Position numbers and translations under genes: made by a program. Shown piece after piece: positions 5,584 to 11,497 of a DNA stretch of 12,384 nucleotides. Below the pieces are notes generated by a model. It made no database searches. It was not told the DNA's origin and was given only the letters and a program-made list of their open reading frames with translations. The DNA comes from JBMNNS01 sp050942625 (GTDB lineage Bacteria; Bacillota; Dethiobacteria; DTU022; UBA8154): assembly GCA_050942625.1 (NCBI GenBank), contig JBMNNS010000048.1:1-12384 (forward strand), read 5' to 3'. The stretch's first letter is position 1. Every line of letters starts with the position of its first letter.

Positions 5584-7215
5584 CTACTGGGCCATAAAGA
5601 GTTCAATGTCACCTTCAACGGTACCAATGCCGGCAATACCAAATTTTTCGACCAGGACCTTAGCAACATTAGGAGAGAGGAATCCCGGAAGTGTAGGACC
5701 AAGGTGAATATTTTTAACACCCAGGTATAACAATGCTAAAAGAACAATAACAGCTTTCTGTTCATACCAGGAAATGTTAAAAGCAATCGGCAATTTATTG
5801 ATATCGTCAAGATCAAAAACTTCCTTGAGCTTAAGGGCAATGACTGCCAGCGAATAACAATCGTTACACTGTCCGGCATCCAGTACCCTGGGTATACCGC
5901 CGATATCACCAAGCTTTAGCTTGTTATAACGGTACTTGGCACAACCCGCAGTCAGGATGACGGTATCTTTTGGAAGCTTTTCCGCAAACTCAGTGTAATA
6001 GGCCCTTGATTTCATGCGCCCATCACAGCCAGCCATAACAAAAAATTTCTTAATAGCTCCAGATTTAACAGCATCAACTACCTTATCGGCCAACGCCAGT
6101 ACCTGGTTGTGAGCAAAACCGCCAAGTATGCTTCCATTTTCAATCTCATCGGGTGCGGGAAGAGCCTTGGCAAGGGCAATGATTTCAGAAAAATCCTTTT
6201 TGCCGTTTTCATCCGGTTCAATATGCTTGCAACCAGGATAACCGGTGGAACCGGTCGTAAAAATCCTGGCTTTGACTTCCTCGCTTCTGGGAGGAACAAT
6301 ACAATTGGTGGTAAACAAAATAGGACCATGGAAAGACACAAATTCTTCAACCTGCTTCCACCAGGCATTGCCGTAATTGCCGGCAAAATTGTCATATTTT
6401 TTGAACGCCGGGTAATAATGGGCGGGTAGCATTTCGCCGTGGGTATAAACATCTACGCCGGTACCTTTGGTCTGCTCCAGCAGCTGCTCCAGATCGAGCA
6501 GATCATGGCCGGTAATTAAAATTGCCGGGTTTTTCCTAACGCCAATATTGACTTCTGTAATTTCGGGGTTTCCATATTTTGAAGTATTGGCCTCGTCTAA
6601 AAGTGCCATGACCTTGACGCCATGTTCTCCGGTTTTTAACGTCAGAGCCACAAGATCGTCTGCTGTAAGAGAATCATCAAGCGTTGCTGCCAGTGCCTCA
6701 TAGATAAAAGCATTTACATCGGGATTATCCCTGCCAATATTTTTCGCGTGTTCAGCATAGGCAGCCATGCCTTTCAGACCATAGGTGATCATCTCCCGAA
6801 GGGAACGGATATCCTCATTTTCGGTAGCAAGCACCCCTACAGTAGAGGCTTTGTCCAACATGGATTCCCTTGAATCTACTGTAAAAGTTGCTGCATCGTG
6901 TAAATCCTGTACGGAAACGGAATGTCTCAATTCGTCCCTGACGGCGATCATCTTTAGGATCTGTTTTTCAAGAGCGGTGTCATCAAAATTTACGTTTGTA
7001 ATCGTCATAAACAGGCTGCTGTGAACCTCATAGTTTTTATCGCCAAGCTTGTCAACCCCAATTTTCCCTTTAACAACAATTTCCGAAATGCCCTTCAGCG
7101 TATAGATGAGAAGGTCCTGAAGCTTTGCGACTACTTCATCTTTACCGCAAACGCCACGTACCGTACACCCTTTTCCCCTGGCTGTCTCCTGGCATTGGTA
7201 ACAAAACATGCTCAA
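5584..7215 (-). CDS. hcp: Hybrid cluster protein (hydroxylamine reductase / protein S-nitrosylase type)
   Basis: The product has 543 residues, full family length. The N-terminal cluster motif is C5-x2-C8-x8-C17-x5-C23, the anaerobe-type spacing for a [4Fe-4S] cluster rather than the longer enterobacterial spacing. All eight hybrid-cluster ligands are present: H237 (GHD), E261 (HGEMLP), C305 (TTNC), C397 (AGCDGR, the persulfide position), C425 (AGCAKYR), C450 (GQCND), E485 and K487 (WYEQKAV). Their spacing matches the Desulfovibrio enzyme. Hcp acts on NO or hydroxylamine under nitrosative stress. TTG 7215 is preferred because GGGGG stands 7 bases before it; ATG 7209 is the alternative. No hcr reductase gene is next to it. 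A promoter with extended -10 lies at 7375-7380, and the leader carries a rubredoxin-like remnant. Confidence 0.96.
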   Translation of the reverse strand: MSMFCYQCQETARGKGCTVRGVCGKDEVVAKLQDLLIYTLKGISEIVVKGKIGVDKLGDKNYEVHSSLFMTITNVNFDDTALEKQILKMIAVRDELRHSVSVQDLHDAATFTVDSRESMLDKASTVGVLATENEDIRSLREMITYGLKGMAAYAEHAKNIGRDNPDVNAFIYEALAATLDDSLTADDLVALTLKTGEHGVKVMALLDEANTSKYGNPEITEVNIGVRKNPAILITGHDLLDLEQLLEQTKGTGVDVYTHGEMLPAHYYPAFKKYDNFAGNYGNAWWKQVEEFVSFHGPILFTTNCIVPPRSEEVKARIFTTGSTGYPGCKHIEPDENGKKDFSEIIALAKALPAPDEIENGSILGGFAHNQVLALADKVVDAVKSGAIKKFFVMAGCDGRMKSRAYYTEFAEKLPKDTVILTAGCAKYRYNKLKLGDIGGIPRVLDAGQCNDCYSLAVIALKLKEVFDLDDINKLPIAFNISWYEQKAVIVLLALLYLGVKNIHLGPTLPGFLSPNVAKVLVEKFGIAGIGTVEGDIELFMAQ

Positions 7216-7230
7216 TGGTTTTCCCCCTTT

Positions 7231-7355
7231 TTAATCTTCTACAAGCTCAAAATCATCCTTACCCTCAAAATCATCCTTACCGACCGCACAAATCGGGCAT
7301 TGACAATTGTATTTCCCCAAAAGGTCTGGTCACTTTGGCACAGCTTTAAATGAAT
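7231..7355 (-). pseudogene. Rubredoxin-like remnant in the hcp leader
   Basis: On the - strand one frame reads NCQCPICAVGKDDFE, then GKDDFE again, then LVED and TAA (stop 7233-7231), 15 bases before the hcp start. CPICAVGKDDFELVED closely resembles the C-terminal metal knuckle and tail of rubredoxins (clostridial form CPLCGVGKDQFEEVEE). No ATG or GTG opens this frame; a TGA lies at 7332-7330, and only TTG 7320 is available. In the next frame, just upstream, LKLCQSDQTFWG can be read. One more G in the G-run at 7318-7315 would join the two as one reading, but the CxxC of the first knuckle would still be incomplete (C-Q-S-D). It is probably a decayed or truncated rubredoxin domain, though translation from TTG as a 29-residue peptide is possible. 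Confidence 0.6.
7246..7281. repeat. Perfect 2 x 18 bp tandem duplication
   Basis: CTCAAAATCATCCTTACC occurs twice head to tail (7246-7263 and 7264-7281). On the - strand it encodes GKDDFE twice in the tail of the rubredoxin-like remnant. An 18-bp unit keeps the frame, which fits a simple slippage duplication in sequence that was or is coding. Confidence 0.95.
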
Positions 7356-7374
7356 ATCCTAATGGTTGTCCTAT

Positions 7375-7380
7375 ATTATA
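7375..7380 (-). promoter_or_regulatory. Extended -10 promoter for hcp
   Basis: On the - strand TGTTATAAT gives a perfect TATAAT with the TG extension one base upstream; the -35 region is AT-rich without a clear TTGACA. Transcription would start near 7368 and include the rubredoxin-like remnant and a leader of about 150 bases before hcp. Confidence 0.55.
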
Positions 7381-7442
7381 ACACAGATAAAAATTTAATT
7401 ATAGATATCCCGGTTTTCCTTTTTTAAGTTAATTGGACAGGG

Positions 7443-7471
7443 TTTTGAAATTTATTGCCGAATATTATAAA
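7443..7471 (+). promoter_or_regulatory. Candidate promoter for the tautomerase gene
   Basis: TTTTGA (7443-7448) and TATAAA (7466-7471) are 17 bases apart on the + strand, divergent from the hcp promoter. Both boxes are imperfect, so this is only a reasonable candidate. Confidence 0.35.
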
Positions 7472-7557
7472 TATTGAGGGAAACATTAAGACATGAATAT
7501 CGTCCTGCTCCAGTTGTTTTTTCAAGGAGTGAATACCACAAAAAGAGGTGTTAGAAA

Positions 7558-7749
7558 GTGCCAACAATCTTTTTTTATGGCCCCAAATTGGAAAAGGAAA
7601 AAAGAAAAGAACTCATTAAGTCATTTACAAAAGCTGCCAGCAGCCTTACCGGAATTGATGAAGCAGCCTTTGTTGTCTACCTAAGAGAATCAGGCCCTGA
7701 GGATGTAGGTGTAGGGGGCGTACTACTGGAAGAAAGGTTAAATAAATAG
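7558..7749 (+). CDS. 4-oxalocrotonate tautomerase-like small protein
   Basis: The product has 63 residues beginning MPTIFFYGPKLEKEKRKEL. After removal of the initiator Met, Pro-1 becomes the N-terminal catalytic base that defines the tautomerase superfamily. The fold pattern (short beta strand, basic helix, second strand AAFVVYLRES, hairpin VGVGGVLLEER) and length match 4-OT. The start is GTG 7558 with GAGGTG seven bases upstream; the Pro codon right after it supports this choice. The Arg-11 position of classical 4-OT is Glu here, so the true 4-oxalocrotonate activity is doubtful and the substrate is unknown. The HD-domain gene follows 85 bases later on the same strand. Confidence 0.85.
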   Translation: MPTIFFYGPKLEKEKRKELIKSFTKAASSLTGIDEAAFVVYLRESGPEDVGVGGVLLEERLNK

Positions 7750-7834
7750 GTTTTAAATTTTAATATGACTGGGGCATCCCCAATATCCATGGAAACTTGA
7801 TGCCAAACCATTGTAAAGAAAAGGATGAACCTGG

Positions 7835-8419
7835 ATGGAAAAAAAACCCACGAGGGAAGAAGCCTGGGAACTATTAAAAAAGTACAATCAGAATGATGCC
7901 TTGCTCAAACACGCTTTAGCTGTAGAAGCAGTTATGCTTCATTTTGCTAAATTATTTGGTGAAGAGGATCCGGAAAAGTGGCGTATAATTGGGCTAATCC
8001 ACGATCTTGACTACGAACAATATCCTGAGGAACATTGTACTAAAACACGGGAATTGCTGGAGAGGGAAAACTGGCCGGAAGACTACATCAGAGCAATGCA
8101 AAGTCATGGCTGGGAAATTTGCTCTGATGTAGAACCGGTTGAGAAAATGGAAAAGGTCCTCTATACCATTGACGAGCTTACAGGACTAATTACAGCTACA
8201 GCTCTGATGCGCCCAAGTAAAAGCATTATGGATCTTACCGCCAAATCAGTAAAGAAAAAATGGAAACAGAAAAATTTTGCAGCCGGGGTAAACCGGGAGG
8301 TTATTGAAAAAGGTGTGCAACTTTTGGGCATGGATCTGACAAAAGTAATCGAGGAAACCATTCGGGGTATGCAAAATGTGGCAAAGGAACTGGGTCTTGA
8401 GGGTCAAGTTGAAGGTTAA
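7835..8419 (+). CDS. HD domain-containing metal-dependent phosphohydrolase
   Basis: The product has 194 residues. H26 (LLKHALAVEAVM), the H56-D57 pair (GLIHDLDYEQYP), H91 (SHGWEI) and D113 (TIDELTGLI) make the metal-binding pattern of the HD/HDIG phosphohydrolases. The segment around DELTGLITATALMRPSKSIMDL is typical of a small, soluble bacterial subgroup of unknown substrate, likely a nucleotide or phosphoester. No membrane segment or partner domain is present. The start has AAGGA nine bases before the ATG. It may be co-transcribed with the tautomerase-like gene, and it converges on the metal operon at the 8424-8473 hairpin. Confidence 0.88.
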   Translation: MEKKPTREEAWELLKKYNQNDALLKHALAVEAVMLHFAKLFGEEDPEKWRIIGLIHDLDYEQYPEEHCTKTRELLERENWPEDYIRAMQSHGWEICSDVEPVEKMEKVLYTIDELTGLITATALMRPSKSIMDLTAKSVKKKWKQKNFAAGVNREVIEKGVQLLGMDLTKVIEETIRGMQNVAKELGLEGQVEG

Positions 8420-8423
8420 AAAG

Positions 8424-8473
8424 AAAAAAAAGATCCTCCCGAGCAAAAATGCAAAATTTTCACCGGGAGGATC
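8424..8473 (-). terminator. Long terminator hairpin of the metal operon, perhaps bidirectional
   Basis: Arms GATCCTCCCG (8432-8441) and CGGGAGGATC (8464-8473) pair perfectly over 10 bp; a 22-base AT-rich loop can pair further (AAAAT / ATTTT). On the - strand the stem is followed by eight T (8431-8424), a strong intrinsic terminator 8 bases after the HMA stop codon. On the + strand the T tail (GATTTGTT) is poor, so termination of the HD gene there is less certain. Confidence 0.85.
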
Positions 8474-8481
8474 GATTTGTT

Positions 8482-8715
8482 CTATTTGGCTTTAACTTGA
8501 GATTTTTTAACAACGAATCCCAGTGCGGAGATAGCCTTCTCCACATCCTCAATAGATATCTTTTCCTCGTCAAAGTCAAATTTTGCCTTACTTGAGTTGA
8601 ACAGCACCTTTACACTGTCTTTGTCAACGCCGTTCAAAGATTTTGTTGCGTTTTCAATCTTTTGCACGCATGATGGGCAAACCAATGTTTCTAATTGTAT
8701 CGTTGCTTTTTGCAT
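8482..8715 (-). CDS. Heavy-metal-associated (HMA) domain protein, CopZ-like metallochaperone
   Basis: The product has 77 residues and is one ferredoxin-like HMA domain. The metal loop TLVCPSCVQKIE carries C13-x2-C16, with Leu-Val in place of the usual Gly-Met before the first Cys. SLNGVDKDSVKVLFNSSKAKFDFD and VEKAISALGF complete the beta-alpha-beta-beta-alpha-beta pattern. The frame has an ATG at 8721, but AAGGAG is only 2 bases from it and 8 bases from ATG 8715, so the latter is chosen. The gene lies 17 bases after the P1B ATPase, which lacks its own N-terminal HMA domain; this protein probably binds a soft metal and delivers it to, or regulates, the pump. Confidence 0.9.
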   Translation of the reverse strand: MQKATIQLETLVCPSCVQKIENATKSLNGVDKDSVKVLFNSSKAKFDFDEEKISIEDVEKAISALGFVVKKSQVKAK

Positions 8716-8732
8716 TTTCATCTCTCCTTATC

Positions 8733-10592
8733 CTAATATTTTAATCTGAAACGGAGAAGCCGCATTCCGTTTAAAATTACGGCTAATATGCTTGCTTCGT
8801 GTACAAGCATGCCTATCGACATATTCATCCATTCACTAAAAAATACACTTGCAAGTAGGAATAACACAACACCTATTGCGATAAAAATATTCTGGCGCAT
8901 ATTATTCGCTGTTGCTTTTGTTAAACCCAGTGCATGAGGCAAGCGGCTAAAATCCAAATTCATCAGGACGACATCCGAGGTTTCAATTGCGACATCAGTA
9001 CCACTTCCCATAGCAATGCCGATTTGTGCCAGCGCAAGCGAAGGGCTATCATTTACTCCGTCTCCAACGAATGCAACTATGTGACCTTTTCCTTTTAACT
9101 CCTCAATATATGCTGACTTATCTTCCGGTAACATATGTCCATGGGCTTCTGTCAGTCCCAGTTCACGCGCCACCAGATTAACGGTCCCCTGGTTATCTCC
9201 TGAGAGAACCACCAAATTTTTAACACCTAATCTTTTTAATTTTTGCAGATCTTCTTTAACCCCTGGACGAATCTGGTCACGGATACCCATCAATACCTTT
9301 AAATCACCGTCGACGGATGTTAAAACAAGTGAGTTTCCCTTCTCTTCAAATCGGGCAATATCTGCTCGGGCTTTTTCAGATATATGAACTTTTTCCCGAT
9401 CCATTAGTGCAATATTGCCAACCGCAACCCTATGCCCGTTTACATTAGCTATTATTCCGCAACCCTTTACAACATCCGTTTTTTCAACCGTATATAATAT
9501 TGTAGCTCCAATGTGTTCCACAACGGCATTAGCTAAGGGATGGTCTGATTCATTTTCAACGCTTGCAAGGTAAGCTAATATTTCTTCGGGGTCGGGGTCG
9601 TCTGTGTAAAATTCTTTGTCTGCCACTTTAGGGTTGCCGATTGTCAGTGTCCCTGTTTTGTCAAAAGCGATTGTATCAACTTTACTAAAATCGTCAATAA
9701 CTTCACTGCCTTTTAAGAGAACACCATGCCGTGCCCCGTTACCAATGCCCGCTACGTTTGAAACAGGTACGCCGATAACCAGTGCACCGGGGCACCCAAG
9801 AACTAACATTATTATGGCCAACTCGATATCCCGTGAGAACAACCATACGATAATAGCGAACACCAAAACTGCCGGAGTGTAGTATTTGGAAAATCTGTCA
9901 ATAAAACGTTCGGCTTTAGATTTTGAATCCTGAGCTTCTTCAACTAATTCAATAATTTTGCCAAAAGTAGTATCTTCGCCTACACGATCGGCAACAATTT
10001 GAAGCGTTCCGTTTTCCAAAATTGTTCCGGCATATACGGCCGATCCCTTCTTTTTACCGGCCGGAACAGATTCACCGGTAATACTAGCCTCATTAATGTG
10101 CCCTTCCCCTGAAAGAACGGTTCCATCAACGGGAATCTTCGCGCCTGTTTTAACCAGTAAAATATCGCCCACGTCAACTTCATCGACTTCTACTTCTTCA
10201 AATTCTCCATTTTCCATCTGTTTTAAAGCGCTTTCCGGTGCCATTTCCGTTAACTCTTTAATGGCTGAACGCGTCTTGTTTAATGTCCGCTGTTCCAGAA
10301 AAGCGCCAAACAAAAACAAGAAGGTGACAATAGCGGATTCTTCAAGGTTATTAATTAAAAATGCCCCAATAACAGCGATGGTAACTAAAACATCGATACT
10401 GACTACTTTAACCTTCAATGCCTGATAGGCTTGGATTGCAATAGGTGAAACCCCTAAAATGGAGGCAATGGCAAAAGACAAAACAGCCACAACTTCATTT
10501 TTGAAACCTAACTCACTGGTGAATCCAAGGACAATTAAAATGGCGCCGATCAAAGCTATATGGTTTTTCCTGCTTAGAATAAATTGTTGCAA
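8733..10592 (-). CDS. P1B-type heavy-metal translocating ATPase with CPG motif
   Basis: The product has 619 residues and no N-terminal HMA domain. In order: two pairs of membrane helices (about 11-100), actuator domain with T172-G-E-S, two helices with C267-P-G-A-L, phosphorylation site D311-KTGTLT, the P1B-specific HP dipeptide H351-P in ESDHP, hinge GDGVNDSP (511-518), and two last helices with HEASILAVILNGMRLL. This is an ATP-driven metal exporter. The membrane metal motif is CPG, not the CPC or SPC of well-studied Cu, Zn/Cd or Co pumps, so the metal cannot be named. The only in-frame start is TTG 10592, with GGGGA too close and AAGGA 13 bases away; translation may be coupled to the gene 28 bases upstream. 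Confidence 0.93.
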   Translation of the reverse strand: MQQFILSRKNHIALIGAILIVLGFTSELGFKNEVVAVLSFAIASILGVSPIAIQAYQALKVKVVSIDVLVTIAVIGAFLINNLEESAIVTFLFLFGAFLEQRTLNKTRSAIKELTEMAPESALKQMENGEFEEVEVDEVDVGDILLVKTGAKIPVDGTVLSGEGHINEASITGESVPAGKKKGSAVYAGTILENGTLQIVADRVGEDTTFGKIIELVEEAQDSKSKAERFIDRFSKYYTPAVLVFAIIVWLFSRDIELAIIMLVLGCPGALVIGVPVSNVAGIGNGARHGVLLKGSEVIDDFSKVDTIAFDKTGTLTIGNPKVADKEFYTDDPDPEEILAYLASVENESDHPLANAVVEHIGATILYTVEKTDVVKGCGIIANVNGHRVAVGNIALMDREKVHISEKARADIARFEEKGNSLVLTSVDGDLKVLMGIRDQIRPGVKEDLQKLKRLGVKNLVVLSGDNQGTVNLVARELGLTEAHGHMLPEDKSAYIEELKGKGHIVAFVGDGVNDSPSLALAQIGIAMGSGTDVAIETSDVVLMNLDFSRLPHALGLTKATANNMRQNIFIAIGVVLFLLASVFFSEWMNMSIGMLVHEASILAVILNGMRLLRFRLKY

Positions 10593-10620
10593 ATCCCCAC
10601 ATTCTTCCTTGTTATATTAG

Positions 10621-10920
10621 TTAAGCATGATATGCATTATCTAATTCAGCCAACATATTATAAACAGCCGCATAGGTTTCGCACACATTTCCGGGTACTG
10701 TGTAATTATTGGTTATTTCGCGCAACTTGGCAAACTCTTCATTTAGTTCAGGTTTTTCTGATCCCGCTTCTTTTGTTTTATCCATGATGGCATCAAATAG
10801 TTCGCGAACGGAATGAAATTCTGGGTGATTACCTCCATGAACTCTTTCAACAACCGGCACATACTGTTTTAATGTTTGAAAATGCTTTTTCTTGGCCTCG
10901 TCATAGGTTAAATTACCCAT
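10621..10920 (-). CDS. Small RIC/hemerythrin-like helical protein
   Basis: The product has 99 residues. The C-terminal half (ELNEEFAKLREITNNYTVP ... VCETYAAVYNMLAELD) resembles the matching part of iron-sulfur cluster repair (RIC/ScdA-type) di-iron proteins. Histidines at 13, 28, 32 and 36 (VHGGNHPEFH) could bind metal, but the full HHE ligand set is not present and the protein is much shorter than RIC. The frame is open upstream to 10959, but AGGAAGGAG stands 8 bases before ATG 10920, which is therefore the start. It heads the operon with the P1B ATPase and HMA genes. A role in iron or metal handling or Fe-S repair is likely but not proven; it could equally be an uncharacterised family of its own. 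Confidence 0.6.
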   Translation of the reverse strand: MGNLTYDEAKKKHFQTLKQYVPVVERVHGGNHPEFHSVRELFDAIMDKTKEAGSEKPELNEEFAKLREITNNYTVPGNVCETYAAVYNMLAELDNAYHA

Positions 10921-10956
10921 AATTTTTTCTCCTTCCTGTTTCTTTTCATTCAACCT

Positions 10957-10977
10957 CAAGCTATGACATCTAGCTTG
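10957..10977. promoter_or_regulatory. Palindrome CAAGCTA-N7-TAGCTTG, candidate operator of the metal operon
   Basis: Perfect 7-bp arms (10957-10963 and 10971-10977) are separated by TGACATC, 37 bases before the ATG of the RIC-like gene. Size and place suit a dimeric repressor or a metal/redox sensor site. It does not match the Fur or PerR box. A clear -35/-10 pair was not found nearby; CTGACA at about 10998-10993 (- strand) with a weak AGCTAG is the best candidate. Confidence 0.45.
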
Positions 10978-11082
10978 TCTACTTTAATTCAATGTCAGTC
11001 CCTTACTTTCCTTCTGATTTAAGCTTGGGGAATTAATCTTGAAAGCATCTTCATGATTCCTAACAATCGACAAAATGATCCT

Positions 11083-11201
11083 TCAAACTTCAAATTCAAA
11101 TGTTCCGCCGGCGTTTTCTAATAATATCTTCGGAGCTGCAAACCGGATATTAAAGAGCACAACGAATTTTTCAGTTCATGTACCGCCACCTGGTCAGCAT
11201 C
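11083..11201 (-). other. Scar region with histidine-kinase-like peptide fragments
   Basis: Between the broken hsdR and the metal operon no intact gene is seen. On the - strand one frame (11201-11118) reads DADQVAVHELKNSLCSL, which looks like the H-box of a sensor histidine kinase (HELRNPL pattern, with Ser for Pro). Another (11179-11083) ends KILLENAGGTFEFEV, like the end of a kinase ATPase domain. Both are short, in different frames and cut by stops. They may be debris of a kinase gene with an internal deletion, or chance resemblance. Nothing further is seen in 10978-11082. Confidence 0.3.
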
Positions 11202-11497
11202 TGATGGACGCTGACATCTTCCTTGACCGAAGCTCCATAGCGCAGGAGGGAATAAACTTCTTTGTTAGCCTGGTACAGATCCGGCCTTTGGGCCGCTTCC
11301 AGCAGGGCGTTCATCGCCCGGCGGATAAGTTCTGCAGAGTAACCCTGCCTTTGCAGATATTTATTTAACTTTGCCTTTTCTATATTGGAGTTTTCCCGGT
11401 CATGTAAATTGCCGATGTAAGTATATTTAAGTTTGGATTTGAACAGTTCAATAACCCTGTTTTGAGTGGCTCTCTCTTTTTGCCCGACACCGCTCAT
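11171..11497 (-). pseudogene. hsdR: Truncated type I restriction subunit HsdR, N-terminal fragment
   Basis: The frame has 108 codons, whereas HsdR normally has about 1000. RATQNRVIELF, YTYIGNLHDRENSNIE, KLNKYLQRQGYSAELIRRAM and LYQANKEVYSLLRYGASVK match the HsdR N-terminus, just ahead of the PD-(D/E)xK nuclease core. After about residue 93 the match is lost and a stop follows at 11171. The nuclease, the DEAD-like translocase and the C-terminal domain are all missing, so the protein cannot restrict DNA. The ATG overlaps the hsdS stop as ATGA, the normal coupled arrangement, so the operon was intact before the 3' part was lost. Confidence 0.88.

Noticed and set aside
7246..7281. Start of a CRISPR array
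   Set aside because: Only two adjacent copies with no spacer; it is a simple tandem duplication.
7493..7684. 63-codon frame overlapping the tautomerase-like gene
   Set aside because: The overlapping GTG frame encodes a full 4-OT-like protein with the catalytic Pro; the other frame has no recognisable content.
7764..7785. Small hairpin TGGGG-CAT-CCCCA between the tautomerase and HD genes
   Set aside because: Only five base pairs and no T run on either strand; too weak to call a terminator.
11075..11368. 97-codon + strand frame
   Set aside because: It is antisense to the hsdR fragment and the scar region, lacks a ribosome site and shows no family motif.
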